64,000 bases of DNA from Tardiphaga sp. (GCA_030147505.1 JASBVG010000044.1:171959-235958), one strand, 5' to 3'. Shown: positions 33,630-43,475, counted from the first letter of the stretch. Numbers and translations are program-made. The notes: a model not told the origin generated them from the sequence alone.

Positions 33630-35514
33630 TCTTCTTCACCTGATGGACCGTCCCGGAAGATGCACTGCGCGATGCAGCACTGGTAATATTGAGGGGCGTG
33701 ATGTTGCTCGGCGCAGCCTGCGGCGGCACGTAGTCAAGCGGCAACGCGACCGTAACGTTTGTGCCCTCACCGACACGGCTCTGCACCTGCATCTCGCCGC
33801 CATGCATGCTGACCAGGCTCTTGACGATCGACAGGCCGAGGCCGGTGCCTTCGTGGCGGCGCTGGTGATAAGTTTCGCCGGCCTGAAAGAACGGATCGCC
33901 AATACGCGCGAGATCGTCGGCGGCGATACCAACACCGGTGTCGCGCACACGCACGACCAGGAACGACGCTTCGACGCCGGCGGTGACGGTGACATTCCCC
34001 CCACGCTCGGTGAATTTGATGGCGTTGGAGACGAGATTGAGCAGTATCTGACGGAAGGCGCGCGGATCGCCATTGATCTCCGGCAGATCCTTCGGGGCAT
34101 CGGTGATCAGATCGACACCATTGTCGCTCGCTTTCAGCGCCAGCAGATTGCAGCAATTGATCAGCGCCGGACGCGGAGCGAAGGGCTCAGGTGCGAGCTC
34201 GAAACTGCCTGATTCCAGCTTCGACATATCGAGAATGCCGTTGACGACCGATAGCAGATGCTGGCCGGAATCGTTGATCAGTCGCGCATACTCCTGGCGC
34301 CTAGCTGCATCCAGCATCAACGCGTCTTCCTGCGCGATCATCTCGGAAAAGCCGATGATGGCGTTCAGCGGTGTGCGCAGTTCGTGGCTCATGGTGGCAA
34401 GGAAGCGTGTCTTCGACGCATCGGCGCGCTCGGTCTCGATGCGCGCTTCTTCCAGTGCCTGCTGCTGCAGTTTGCGGTCGGTAACGTCACGGAGCACCGC
34501 GACCACTTCAGTCTCGGCATTCGCCGGCGCCGAACGGTCGGCTCCAACCTCCAGCGGGCGGCAGCGCATCTCGACCCAGATAAAGTCGCCGGCCTCACCG
34601 CGCGCGCCATCGCGGCGCAAGCGGAACTCGACGCTGCGCGCCTCACCGCCGCGCGCCGCATCGGACAATGCGGTGAGATAGGCCGGCCGATCGGCGACAT
34701 GAACGCGGTCGAACAGACCGTGACCGAACAGCCGCTGGGGCTGCACGCCGACCAGCGTCTCTACAGCAGGCGAGATGAACTGGACGGTGCCATTGGGGCG
34801 ATGACGCGAGATCACATCGCTCATATGCGTGGCCAAAAGACGATAGCGGTCTTCCTCGACATTGAGCAGCGACACGCTGGTACGCGCCAGCGACTCCGCG
34901 CCAAAGGCGAGACCGGCAGCATAGAGCGTCGCCGAGGCGATGCCGAACGTCATGAAGACCAGATGGCTGGCACCGGCTTCAGACGGCGGCAGCCAATCCA
35001 ATGCCGTCATCGCGACCAGCGCAACGACGCAAGCAAGCGCGATTGCCGACGCCGCGGTGACGATACGACGCGACGCAGACAGCGCAGCCTCGATCGGTAC
35101 GACGACGAGCCAGATCGCCGCGAAGCTCGCGATACCGCCGGTAAAGATCGCCACCATCATCACGAGACACGCGACGGCGAGAGACGACATGATCTGCGCG
35201 CTCTCGTAACGGCCGGTGCGTGACAGGAAGTAAGACAACAGGATCGGCGCGATCAACCAGGCGAACGCGACGACTTCGAGCGCCGTCGGTGCACCGCGCA
35301 TCGCAAGATAGACAGGAAACGCTGCGAAGGCCGCGAGGCTGCCGAGCAACCGCGGTGCCATGAATGCGCGATGACGCGCGCTCGTCAGCGCATCGTAGCG
35401 CACGGACGGGTGCAGCATCGCATCGAGACAGTCGCGGATGATGTTCAATACTGTCACTCGCTTCGCTTCGACATACCCGTCTACATCGACGTGTCGAAAC
35501 GCCTCCTTCATCAC
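33622..35514 (-). CDS. PAS-domain sensor histidine kinase, DivJ-like
   Basis: A 630-residue inner-membrane kinase. Five or six membrane segments (about residues 55-205) precede a PAS domain (ISRHRPNGTVQFISPAVETL, about 236-345). The HisKA domain has His377 in FLATMSHELRTPLN, and the HATPase domain has NLVSNAIKFT, DTGVGIAADD and GTGLGLSIVKSL. The order and sequence resemble DivJ/PleC kinases that phosphorylate DivK and PleD to control cell-cycle asymmetry in Rhizobiales and Caulobacter. Calling it DivJ itself would need orthology tests. Confidence 0.9.
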   Translation of the reverse strand: MMKEAFRHVDVDGYVEAKRVTVLNIIRDCLDAMLHPSVRYDALTSARHRAFMAPRLLGSLAAFAAFPVYLAMRGAPTALEVVAFAWLIAPILLSYFLSRTGRYESAQIMSSLAVACLVMMVAIFTGGIASFAAIWLVVVPIEAALSASRRIVTAASAIALACVVALVAMTALDWLPPSEAGASHLVFMTFGIASATLYAAGLAFGAESLARTSVSLLNVEEDRYRLLATHMSDVISRHRPNGTVQFISPAVETLVGVQPQRLFGHGLFDRVHVADRPAYLTALSDAARGGEARSVEFRLRRDGARGEAGDFIWVEMRCRPLEVGADRSAPANAETEVVAVLRDVTDRKLQQQALEEARIETERADASKTRFLATMSHELRTPLNAIIGFSEMIAQEDALMLDAARRQEYARLINDSGQHLLSVVNGILDMSKLESGSFELAPEPFAPRPALINCCNLLALKASDNGVDLITDAPKDLPEINGDPRAFRQILLNLVSNAIKFTERGGNVTVTAGVEASFLVVRVRDTGVGIAADDLARIGDPFFQAGETYHQRRHEGTGLGLSIVKSLVSMHGGEMQVQSRVGEGTNVTVALPLDYVPPQAAPSNITPLNITSAASRSASSGTVHQVKKSA

Positions 35515-35854
35515 CGCGCCAACCTGTCAGAGCGACATTAAACGAACGCTAAAGCGATCGCGGACAGGACCATGCCTAACGCGCAAGTCTCGATTTGAAG
35601 GGAGTTTTCGCGTTTTTGTTCGCGTATTGTGGTGAACGGAAACTTTCACCGTGGTTGGTATGGTTTCGAAAGTATGGATGGTCACTCCGCCGCTGCGAGT
35701 CGCGGTTTTCAATCAAAAATTTACGCCATCTCCAATCGCATCAATTTTCGTCGAATTAATCGCTTTGCAAATACTCGAAGTTTATCGACAGCACCTAGCT
35801 TCAACATCCTCTGCAATCGTATGCAACGACGCCTGACAAGACGACGGGGTTTTC
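35515..35854. promoter_or_regulatory. Divergent promoter region between kinase and DUF5330 genes
   Basis: These 340 bases hold no gene. A hairpin GGTGAA-CGGAAAC-TTTCACC lies at about 35631-35650, and an AT-rich stretch (TTTTCAATCAAAAATTTACG) begins near 35705. The region must contain promoters for both flanking genes. No specific operator was recognised. Confidence 0.45.
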
Positions 35855-36256
35855 ATGTTCTTCCTGCTGCGCATGGCATTCTGGATCGGGCTGGTGCTCG
35901 TGCTACTGCCGCGCGACCACACGCCGGAGGCCGACAAGGCAACGCCACAGGTCGGTGCCTCCGACGCGATCTCTGCTGCGACGGCAGCGGCGTCCGATAT
36001 GAGCCAGTTCTGCAAGCGCCAGCCGGCCGCGTGCGAGGTCGGCGGCAATGCTGCGGCTTTTATCGGCGAACGTGCCAAGGAAGGCGCGCGCAAGGTCTAC
36101 CAGATCATCACCGAGAAGAAGCCCGATCATACCGGCTCGATCGGCGAAGGCGGCGAGCAGAACCAGGCTGCCGCCCTGATGGTGAAGCCGGATACGCTGA
36201 CGCAAGACGATCTGGCCGTGGATTGGCAATCTCCGGACGCACCGCCGGTGCCATGA
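35855..36256 (+). CDS. DUF5330 family protein, membrane-anchored
   Basis: A 133-residue protein with an N-terminal membrane or signal segment (MFFLLRMAFWIGLVLVLLP). The DUF5330 core follows: ISAATAAASDMSQFCKRQPA, ACEVGGNAAAFIGERAKEGA and KVYQIITEKK. Two Cys (QFC, AAC) flank the core and may pair. It is a conserved Rhizobiales envelope protein of unknown role. Confidence 0.88.
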   Translation: MFFLLRMAFWIGLVLVLLPRDHTPEADKATPQVGASDAISAATAAASDMSQFCKRQPAACEVGGNAAAFIGERAKEGARKVYQIITEKKPDHTGSIGEGGEQNQAAALMVKPDTLTQDDLAVDWQSPDAPPVP

Positions 36257-36261
36257 GGGCA

Positions 36262-36287
36262 GGTTCCGGCCGATAACTGCCGGAACC
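36262..36287 (+). terminator. Hairpin after DUF5330 gene
   Basis: A perfect 9-base stem, GGTTCCGGC / GCCGGAACC with an 8-base loop, begins 6 bases after the stop. There is no T tract, so it may be a weak terminator or a 3' end stabiliser. Confidence 0.45.
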
Positions 36288-36347
36288 ACGGTCGCATTCG
36301 ATGCAAATCGCCCCTATATATGTGTTGATATTCGCATCAGGGCTGCC

Positions 36348-36782
36348 ATGACCACCACCATCGATGACATCCGCGCCAATTTCGAACTGCTCGACGACTG
36401 GGACGATCGCTATCGCTACGTGATCGAACTCGGACGTACGCTGGCGCCGATGCCCGAGGACGAGCACTCAGCCGTCAACAAGGTCAATGGTTGCGCAAGC
36501 CAGGTGTGGCTGTCGCGCAAGGTGTCAACGAGCGACAAGGGCACGCCAGTGCTGAGCTATCTCGGCGACAGCGACGCGCATATCGTACGCGGCCTGATCG
36601 CGATCCTGCTCGCGCTGTATTCCGATCGCACGCCGAAGGATATTCTGCAGACCGATGCGATTTCGGTGTTCGACGAACTCGGCTTTCGCGAGCACCTGAC
36701 GCCACAGCGCTCCAATGGCCTGCGCTCGATGGTCGAGCGCATCCGGAGCGACGCCCGCGAGGCGCTGGAGACGGCGAGCTAG
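36348..36782 (+). CDS. sufE: SufE family Fe-S cluster sulfur acceptor
   Basis: A 144-residue protein with the SufE fold: FELLDDWDDRYRYVIELGR, LAPMPEDEHSAVNKVNGCAS with the acceptor Cys49, then ADAHIVRGLIAILLALYSD-like and FDELGFREHLTPQRSNGLRS. SufE takes persulfide sulfur from the desulfurase SufS and passes it to the SufB scaffold. The other suf genes are not in the window. Its stop overlaps the convergent DUF6456 gene by 4 bases. Confidence 0.93.
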   Translation: MTTTIDDIRANFELLDDWDDRYRYVIELGRTLAPMPEDEHSAVNKVNGCASQVWLSRKVSTSDKGTPVLSYLGDSDAHIVRGLIAILLALYSDRTPKDILQTDAISVFDELGFREHLTPQRSNGLRSMVERIRSDAREALETAS

Positions 36783-37384
36783 ACCTCGAATGCCGCGCCA
36801 TCCGCCAGCCATGTCCGCAGCTTCGCTGGACCACCCTTCGCCTCCCCTGCAAAACCGTAATGCCGCGCCAGCCGGTCAAGGCCGAGTTGCAGCACCACCT
36901 TCGCCGATCGCGCCGGCCAGCTGCGCTCGCGCTCGACATCCTCGAGCCCGCGTAGGAAACAGCAGACATCGATCAGGATCCCTGCGAATTCGGGCCCGCA
37001 GGCATCGAGCGCGCGCCCGACCTGCTGCCGTGAGGTCAGCATCACATCCGTCATCTCGCCGGGGCTGAGACCTGAGCCGCGCGGGCGACCGGTCGGCGCA
37101 GCCCAGTTGGCGGTGACGCGCGGAGCCATATTGGCGCGCGTGAAGTCGGCGCGCAGCTTCTCCCCGGCGATGAATTGATGCGGAGCGATCAGGCTGCGCC
37201 CGTCCCGCCCCTTGCGGCGGGCGAGCCAGGCCAGCGGGCTCTCGCTGTCATCGACCAGCACGCTGGCAATGCCGTCCTCGGTGAGAATCTGCCGCGTCTC
37301 CAGCGACATATGGCGGGCACGGTGTAGGTCTATATGATCGGGTCGTTCGCGGCGGCTCTTTGATGTTCTCATTTTGTTCTCCAT
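36779..37384 (-). CDS. DUF6456 domain protein
   Basis: A 201-residue protein. The C-terminal two thirds match the DUF6456 pattern: ESPLAWLARRKGRDGRSLIA, PHQFIAGEKLRADFTRANMA, LTSRQQVGRALDACGPEFAG and LIDVCCFLRGLEDVERERSW. It is a helical, probably DNA-related domain (HTH-like) found in Rhizobiales. It is next to mucR (202-base gap), as is common in this bacterial group. Role unknown. Confidence 0.85.
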   Translation of the reverse strand: MENKMRTSKSRRERPDHIDLHRARHMSLETRQILTEDGIASVLVDDSESPLAWLARRKGRDGRSLIAPHQFIAGEKLRADFTRANMAPRVTANWAAPTGRPRGSGLSPGEMTDVMLTSRQQVGRALDACGPEFAGILIDVCCFLRGLEDVERERSWPARSAKVVLQLGLDRLARHYGFAGEAKGGPAKLRTWLADGAAFEV

Positions 37385-37586
37385 GAGTGCATTGGCTCAC
37401 GAGTCGCCGCATTCTGCAAGCTAAATTTTGGATCAATTTCCTATTTGTGGATTAAGTCCGCAGTACGACAAACGAGCGCGGACAAGCAACCGGCGACCAA
37501 AAGCTGAATCGCTGATCGCGCTTTCAGCGGTCAAGTTTTCGTCTCGATTTGTTCGTCAAAAATTCTCACGAGATGGAACCCTGTAC

Positions 37587-38009
37587 CTACTTGCGGCGCT
37601 TGCGCTGCTGGCCAAGGCCCATCTGCTTGGCGAGCTGCGAACGCGCCACGGCATAATTCGGCGCCACCATCGGATAGTCTGCCGGCAATCCCCATTTTTC
37701 GCGATACTGCTCCGGGGTCATCCCATATTGCGTACGCAAGTGCCGCTTCAGCGATTTGAAGCGTTTGCCGTCCTCAAGACAGACGAGATACTCGGCCGTC
37801 ACCGACTTCTTCACTGGCACCGCCGGCTTGGCCGGCGCCTGTTCCGCGGAAGCGAGCGCCGCGCCGTTACCGGATACCCGCGTCAGGGCACCATGGACCT
37901 GATTGATCAGCGCCGGCAGTTCCGCCGCAGGCACGGGATTGTTGCCGACATAGGCGGAAACGATGCTCGCCGTCAGCTCGATGAAGCTCTTTGCGGGGGT
38001 GTCGCTCAT
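37587..38009 (-). CDS. mucR: MucR/Ros family transcriptional regulator
   Basis: A 140-residue zinc-finger-like regulator. [20 protein letters not shown] is the N-terminal oligomerisation region. Residues 73-120 hold [18 protein letters not shown], then [19 protein letters not shown] and [11 protein letters not shown], the Ros/MucR DNA-binding domain. The metal-site positions read Cys77, Asp80, His90 and Tyr95, so the second His of the Ros finger is missing and zinc binding is doubtful. MucR proteins bind AT-rich DNA and control exopolysaccharide, motility and cell-cycle genes. Confidence 0.93.
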   Translation of the reverse strand: MSDTPAKSFIELTASIVSAYVGNNPVPAAELPALINQVHGALTRVSGNGAALASAEQAPAKPAVPVKKSVTAEYLVCLEDGKRFKSLKRHLRTQYGMTPEQYREKWGLPADYPMVAPNYAVARSQLAKQMGLGQQRKRRK

Positions 38010-38038
38010 GGCGCCGTCTTTCGGAAGGGAAGATCGCG

Positions 38039-38986
38039 TCAGCTGCGATTCTCAAGGTGTTCGCGCAATTCGTCGATGGAGGCAAAGCGCATCAAACCTT
38101 CCGGCATTTGCGCCTCGATCGAGCCGTCGGAATAGAGCGAATAGGCCATGCCATCGACCACACCGGATTTCAGTACCGTGACACCGGGAGCGCGTGCCGG
38201 AGCAGCAGGTGCCGGTTCGTCGCGATCGGGGATTTCGCTTGGATCTGGCAGCCGGTCGCCCGACCGCTCTGCATGGATAGCCGAGGCCCGGGCGGCCTGA
38301 CGGATCGCATCAGAAAAACGCGGGCGGTCCGGCTGAGACGAAGGACGATCCCCTCGCGGCCATGTATCCTCGAAGCGTGGTGCCTCATCAACCTGCTGAG
38401 CATCGTCAAAGCGCGGCACTTCCTCGCGCGGCGGCGTGGCTGCTGGTGCCCCCAAATCGAGTTCGAGCGCCTGTGCGACGGCATCGGTCCGGTCCTTCTC
38501 GCGGTCGCGGCGGGTCGAGGTGAACAGCAGATTGCGCCGCTTCGGCTCTTCGGCCGTGCTACCCGCCGTAGCAGCGAGACGCTCGCGATCGCGCAATACT
38601 TCGTCCTGCCACGGCGGCACGCCCGGTTCCGGACCTTTCGGCACCGGCGGTGCGGACGGCGGGGGCATCTCACGGGCGAAAAACGGCGGAACTTGCGTCT
38701 CCTCGCTTTCGTCGTCGATATCCTGGGGAGCCGGCGGCAGTTTCAGTTCCCGGCGCGGCAGTGGCACTGCGGCACGCGGTTCGGTCGTCGCCAGGACCGC
38801 GGCCAGCCTGCGCATCTCGCGCACCACGAGGCCGAGACTGACCATGATCAGACCGGTACAGACTCCGACCGCACCGGTAAGGATCAGTGTGTTGCCGAAC
38901 CCGAATTCCTTGACCGGAATCCCAAATCCGATCGCAGCAAGGCCCGCCAGGATCACCGCTATCCCGGCTATCAGCAGCACTATCAT
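38039..38986 (-). CDS. Conserved membrane protein with disordered linker
   Basis: A 315-residue protein starting [20 protein letters not shown]. Two N-terminal membrane segments (about 1-20 and 33-55) are followed by a long, charged, Pro-rich disordered region. The conserved C-terminal domain reads [38 protein letters not shown]. The same C terminus is common in Bradyrhizobium relatives. It precedes mucR by 29 bases on the same strand and may share its promoter. Function unknown. Confidence 0.75.
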   Translation of the reverse strand: MIVLLIAGIAVILAGLAAIGFGIPVKEFGFGNTLILTGAVGVCTGLIMVSLGLVVREMRRLAAVLATTEPRAAVPLPRRELKLPPAPQDIDDESEETQVPPFFAREMPPPSAPPVPKGPEPGVPPWQDEVLRDRERLAATAGSTAEEPKRRNLLFTSTRRDREKDRTDAVAQALELDLGAPAATPPREEVPRFDDAQQVDEAPRFEDTWPRGDRPSSQPDRPRFSDAIRQAARASAIHAERSGDRLPDPSEIPDRDEPAPAAPARAPGVTVLKSGVVDGMAYSLYSDGSIEAQMPEGLMRFASIDELREHLENRS

Positions 38987-39349
38987 GGTCTTCAAACTCC
39001 TGGACGGACACCCCACGAGTCTCGTCACATACACCACGATAGCGTCATATGACGCAGTTCTCCAAACGGCAATTTTGCGTTCAGAGTTTGAGGTAAGCCA
39101 CAACGCCAAAACAGCTTTCAGGCACCGCCATACTCCTGCGGCCGTCGCGCCTGCATCCAGAACCAGCCGTGCAACAACTAAAGAACAAAGCTTTTTTATT
39201 GTTGCACCGCACGAAATTTAAGAGAATTTCAGCCACAATTCTCAATTACTCAAAAATACAAACGCGCTATACCGATGCCGGGGAACGAGGCTCAAAAAGC
39301 GCAATGCCGAGCCATTGTTTGGGTTTGGGACACCGGATCGTCTATAGCC
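38987..39349. promoter_or_regulatory. Divergent intergenic region with 14-base palindrome
   Basis: These 363 bases hold no gene. A perfect palindrome, GCGTCATATGACGC, is at 39042-39055, 56 bases upstream of the membrane protein gene that precedes mucR. A very AT-rich stretch covers about 39175-39270. MucR is known to bind AT-rich DNA, so autoregulation here is plausible but inferred. Confidence 0.55.
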
Positions 39350-40999
39350 ATGTCATCGATTACGACTGCGGCCATCGATACGCCTGCGCGGCGCTCGGTG
39401 GAAAAGACGTGTGACGACCTCGCCATCTTGGCGCTGGTCGTGGTCAGCATCATCGCAAGCTTCACATTCCGGGATTACGGTCTCGGCTGGGACGATTACA
39501 CCCACGCCGAATATGCCGACCTCCTTCTGAGAATGTATGGCAGCGGGTTCCGTAATACGGATGCCCTCTCCTTTGCGAATCTCTACATGTATGGCGGCGG
39601 CTTCGATATGGCGGCCGCACTGCTGCACAAGGTGATCCCGCTCGAACTGTTCGAGACACGCCGCCTGCTCGGCGCCGTCATCGGCGTCATAGGTATCGCG
39701 GTGACCTGGCGTGTTAGCCGCCGCATCGCGGGCCCCGTCGCCGGGCTCGCCACGCTGCTGCTGCTCGCACTGTGCCCGACCTTCTACGGCCACATGTTCA
39801 TGAACCCGAAGGATGCGCCCTTCGCGGTGGCGATGATTGTACTGATGCTCGGCCTCGTGCGCCTTGTGCAGGAATATCCGAATCCATCGACGCGCACGGT
39901 GCTGATCCTCGGTATCGGCGCTGGCTGCTCGATCGGCTGCCGCATCCTTGCCGGCCTCACGCTGATCTATGCGCTGATCGGCTTCGCTCCACTGTTCCTC
40001 GAGGAATGGCGCCAGCAGGGCCTGCGCGAAGCGATCCGCCGCCTGCTTCATGCGGTGTATTTGCTGCTGCCGGGCCTTGCCTTCGGCTATCTGATCATGG
40101 GTCTGATCTGGCCATGGTCAATCCTCGAACCGGCCAATCCGCTGCGCGCTCTCACCTACTTCTCCACCTTCTTCGAGAAGCCGTGGAAGGAAATGTTCGA
40201 CGGCGCCATGATCTCGGTGCCGGACATGCCGTGGTCCTATCTGCCGACATTGTTCGCGCTGCAGCTGCCGGAAGTGCTGATCGCGCTGCTGGCCGGCGGC
40301 ATCACGCTGACCATCGTTTCGGCCTCGCGCAAGGGTGTGCCGGCACGCCGCAAGACGATCCTGTTGATGCTTACCGCCGCAGCGATGCTGCCGCTGATCA
40401 TCGCCATGGTGAAGCGTCCGGCGCTCTATAATGGCATCCGTCATTTCATCTTCGTTATCCCGCCGATGACCGTGCTCGCCGGCGTTGCGTTTGCATCCTT
40501 GATGGACTGGTTGCGCCTCAATCATCGCGGCGCGCAGGCCGCCGCGGTCGCTGCATTGTCTTTCGGCCTGATGCTGCCGATGGCGGAGATGATCCGCCTG
40601 CATCCATATCAATACACGCACTTCAACTATATCGCCGGCACCGTGCGCCAAGCCGATGCGTTGTTCATGCTCGATTACTGGGGCCTCGCACTGAAGCAGG
40701 CGTCAGACGCCCTGAAGGAGCAGATCGACGAACGGCAGGAACATCCGCCGGCCGGCCGCAAGTGGAAGGTCGCGGTGTGCGGTCCGCAGCGTCCGGCTCA
40801 GGTCGCGCTCGGTCCCGATTTCACCATCGGCTGGGACAGCCACGCCGCCGACTTCGCGATGACGCTGGGCGAGTTTTATTGCAAGGGTCTCACCGCGCCC
40901 GTGATCGCCGAGATCAAGCGCGATGATGTCGTGTTCGCCCGCGTTTACGACATTCGCGGCAGCAGCATTTCCAGCCTGCTGGCGATCCCAGCGCCATAA
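39350..40999 (+). CDS. GT-C membrane glycosyltransferase (family 39-like)
   Basis: A 549-residue protein starting MSSITTAAIDTPARRS, with about ten membrane segments. The first periplasmic loop has FRDYGLGWDDYTHAEYADLL, with the acidic pair expected of GT-C/PMT-type catalytic sites. LMYGSGFRN-like and FYGHMFMNPKDAPFAVAMI segments match ArnT/PMT relatives. It would transfer a sugar from a polyprenyl phosphate carrier in the periplasm. The open frame extends 25 codons upstream; the ATG at 39350 is preferred. Confidence 0.85.
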   Translation: MSSITTAAIDTPARRSVEKTCDDLAILALVVVSIIASFTFRDYGLGWDDYTHAEYADLLLRMYGSGFRNTDALSFANLYMYGGGFDMAAALLHKVIPLELFETRRLLGAVIGVIGIAVTWRVSRRIAGPVAGLATLLLLALCPTFYGHMFMNPKDAPFAVAMIVLMLGLVRLVQEYPNPSTRTVLILGIGAGCSIGCRILAGLTLIYALIGFAPLFLEEWRQQGLREAIRRLLHAVYLLLPGLAFGYLIMGLIWPWSILEPANPLRALTYFSTFFEKPWKEMFDGAMISVPDMPWSYLPTLFALQLPEVLIALLAGGITLTIVSASRKGVPARRKTILLMLTAAAMLPLIIAMVKRPALYNGIRHFIFVIPPMTVLAGVAFASLMDWLRLNHRGAQAAAVAALSFGLMLPMAEMIRLHPYQYTHFNYIAGTVRQADALFMLDYWGLALKQASDALKEQIDERQEHPPAGRKWKVAVCGPQRPAQVALGPDFTIGWDSHAADFAMTLGEFYCKGLTAPVIAEIKRDDVVFARVYDIRGSSISSLLAIPAP

Positions 41000-41021
41000 G
41001 CGCCGGGGATGCTCCCTACAC

Positions 41022-41510
41022 TCAATCCTCTATTGCAATCTCGGTCTGCGTCTTCACGCGATCGATCACCACCAGCGTGCGAAAACTCTTCACGGTTTCA
41101 TTTTCCTCGAACCGCTGACGGATGAACGCCTCATAGGTTTGCATTGTCTTCGTCACGACGACCAGCACGAAGCTGGTGCCACCCGTGGTGTAGTAGCATT
41201 GCTGGACTTCCGGCGCGGCGCCGAAGATCGCCTTGGCCGCATCCACCGTCGCCGATCGCTCGTCGCGCAGATAAACCTCCACGATCGCCGTGATCGTCAG
41301 CCCGATCGCCAGCGGATCGACCATCGCTGCATTGCGCGCGATGATGCCTGTCGTCTCCATGGCCGCGATCCGCCGTTGCACAGCGGCAGTCGAGAGATTG
41401 ACCGCATCGGCGATCTCGCGCTGCGGCGTCTTGTTGTCGCGCTGGACGATCCGGAGGATGGCCCGGTCGAATGAATCCAGCGTGCGGGATGGGCCGGGTT
41501 TACGAGGCAT
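41022..41510 (-). CDS. Lrp/AsnC family transcriptional regulator
   Basis: A 162-residue regulator. The HTH region reads LDSFDRAILRIVQRDNKTPQ, REIADAVNLSTAAVQRRIAA. The ligand-binding RAM domain follows (VEVYLRDERSATVDAAKAIF, QQCYYTTGGTSFVLVVVTK). It is transcribed divergently from an EamA exporter 94 bases away, the usual arrangement for an Lrp-type regulator sensing an amino acid and inducing its exporter. Confidence 0.93.
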   Translation of the reverse strand: MPRKPGPSRTLDSFDRAILRIVQRDNKTPQREIADAVNLSTAAVQRRIAAMETTGIIARNAAMVDPLAIGLTITAIVEVYLRDERSATVDAAKAIFGAAPEVQQCYYTTGGTSFVLVVVTKTMQTYEAFIRQRFEENETVKSFRTLVVIDRVKTQTEIAIED

Positions 41511-41604
41511 AAACGAGTAAATGTTGCGTTTGAGGGCCAAATCGAGGGCGCCTTTATCACATTTCCGATGATATTGCTCGTCCGATCGACGGAGAGCGAG
41601 TGAC

Positions 41605-42567
41605 ATGATAGGCGCGGCAACAGGTTCGACGATAGTTGGCGTCGCGTTCGGCATGGCCGCCGGCGCGCTGTGGGGACTGGTTTTCCTTGCTCCCGAACTT
41701 GTCCCGGCCTTCAGCCCGGTGCAGCTCGCCGCTGGTCGTTACTTTGTTTACGGACTGATCTCGGCGGCCCTTATCGCGCCGCACTGGCACACGCTGCGTG
41801 GCGATCTGAAGGGAAACGACTGGTTCACTCTCGGTTGGCTCGCCCTCGCCGGCAACACGCTCTATTACACACTGCTGACCAATGCGGTGCAGTTGGGCGG
41901 CATTGCCATGACTTCTCTGGTGATCGGCTTCCTTCCCGTTGCCGTGACCATTGCCGGCAGCCGTGTTGCCGGGGCTGTATCTCTGCGCCGCCTGCTTCCG
42001 TCTCTTCTGCTGTGCACCACAGGCGCGATCTGTATCGGCGTGCAGGCGTTGGCTGCGCCATCGAACGGCACGTCCGGCCAGCAGCTCATCGGCCTGCTTT
42101 GCGCCATCGGCGCGCTCATCTCATGGACGATTTTCGCTATCGGCAACCAGGCGGCACTGGCGCGGCTCGACAACGTGTCGGCCTATGACTGGAATCTGCT
42201 AACCGGTGTCGTTACCGGCATGCAGAGTCTCGTCCTGATCCCGGCCGCCGTTTTCTTCGGGAGCATAGCGCATGATGCGACCGCTTGGGGGCAATTTGCC
42301 GGCGTATCGATCGGAATTGCGGTGCTGGCATCAATCATCGGAAACGCTTTCTGGAATCGTATGAGCCGCATCCTCCCGCTGACGCTGGTCGGACAGATGA
42401 TCCTGTTCGAAACGCTGTTCGCGCTAATCTACGGCTTCGTCTGGGAGCGGCGGCTACCGACCCATCTGGAGATCGTCGCCTTCGTGCTCGTGGTTTTCAG
42501 CGTGCTTGCCTGCCTTGGTGCCCATCGCACGCCGCGACAGCCGACGATTGCTTCGCAAACAGCGTAG
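41605..42567 (+). CDS. EamA/DMT family transporter
   Basis: A 320-residue inner-membrane protein with ten predicted segments in two EamA repeats. VAFGMAAGALWGLVFLAPEL begins the first repeat and LLCAIGALISWTIFAIGNQA the second. It is likely an exporter of an amino acid or related metabolite. The divergent Lrp/AsnC gene is the probable regulator. GGAGAGCGAG precedes the start. Confidence 0.9.
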   Translation: MIGAATGSTIVGVAFGMAAGALWGLVFLAPELVPAFSPVQLAAGRYFVYGLISAALIAPHWHTLRGDLKGNDWFTLGWLALAGNTLYYTLLTNAVQLGGIAMTSLVIGFLPVAVTIAGSRVAGAVSLRRLLPSLLLCTTGAICIGVQALAAPSNGTSGQQLIGLLCAIGALISWTIFAIGNQAALARLDNVSAYDWNLLTGVVTGMQSLVLIPAAVFFGSIAHDATAWGQFAGVSIGIAVLASIIGNAFWNRMSRILPLTLVGQMILFETLFALIYGFVWERRLPTHLEIVAFVLVVFSVLACLGAHRTPRQPTIASQTA

Positions 42568-42617
42568 CGATCATCAGTCGCCATCATTTCTCCGCGTTCG
42601 GCTGCGAGCGAGATGGG

Positions 42618-43475
42618 ATGATGATTGATCGACGCACTTTCCTCCTCACCGCGTCCGCCTTCGCCGTCGCTCCGGCGCTCGCAACGGAAGCTCCGCCGGC
42701 GCTGCTCGCCTATGAACGCGACAGCGGCGGGCGGATCGGGCTCTTTGCCAAAAATCTCACAAGCGGAGTCGAACTCGCCTGGCGGGCCGACGACCGCTTC
42801 GTCATGTGCAGCACCTTCAAGGCGTCGCTCGCCGCCTGCGTGCTCGCGCGCGTGGACCAGGGCAAAGATCGCCTCGATGCGATGATCGCCTATACGGGGA
42901 AGGATCTGCTCGCCTATGCGCCGGTCGCCAAAGAAAATCTTGCAAAGGGCGCGCTGTCGGTCGGCGACATGGCCAAGGCGATTGTCGAACTGAGCGACAA
43001 CACCTGCGCCAATCTGCTGCTCGCACGGATCGGCGGACCCAAGGCCCTCACCCGGTTCTGGCGCGACAACGGCGACGTCACCTCGCGCCTCGATCACAAC
43101 GAGCCCGCGCTCAATCGCACGCCGCCCGGCCGCGTCGAAGACACCACGACACCGCGCGCCATGGCCCTAACTCTCGAGCATCTCGCCCTCGGCGACGCGC
43201 TGCAGCCGGGATCGCGGGCGCAATTCGTCGACTGGATGGTAAACTGCAAAACCGGCGCCAATCGGCTGCGCGCCGGCCTCCCCTCATCCTGGAAAATCGG
43301 CGACAAGACCGGCAATAACGGCAAGGACGCCGCCGGCGATATCGCTGTAGTCTGGCCGGCGCCGAACCGCCCCGTGATCGTCGCCGCCTATACGCGCGGC
43401 GGCGCACCGACGGCTTCGCAACTGGAGGCCGTGTTCAAGGCGATTGGCGAGATGGTCGGGCGGGAGCTGGGATAA
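42618..43475 (+). CDS. Class A beta-lactamase, Tat-exported
   Basis: A 285-residue serine beta-lactamase with all class A motifs: STFK (Ser65), SDN (126-128), ExxLN in NEPALNRT (Glu162, Asn166) and KTG (230-232). The signal MMIDRRTFLLTASAFAVAPA carries a twin-arginine motif, so export of the folded enzyme is likely. A Cys precedes the catalytic Ser, but its disulfide partner of class A carbapenemases is absent, so an ordinary penicillinase or cephalosporinase is more likely. No AmpR-type regulator is adjacent. The 3' end overlaps the convergent exporter gene by 41 bases. Confidence 0.95.
   Translation: MMIDRRTFLLTASAFAVAPALATEAPPALLAYERDSGGRIGLFAKNLTSGVELAWRADDRFVMCSTFKASLAACVLARVDQGKDRLDAMIAYTGKDLLAYAPVAKENLAKGALSVGDMAKAIVELSDNTCANLLLARIGGPKALTRFWRDNGDVTSRLDHNEPALNRTPPGRVEDTTTPRAMALTLEHLALGDALQPGSRAQFVDWMVNCKTGANRLRAGLPSSWKIGDKTGNNGKDAAGDIAVVWPAPNRPVIVAAYTRGGAPTASQLEAVFKAIGEMVGRELG

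Noticed and set aside
42618..43475. Possible carbapenemase
   Set aside because: There is a Cys before the catalytic Ser, but the partner Cys near the KTG motif that defines class A carbapenemases is missing.
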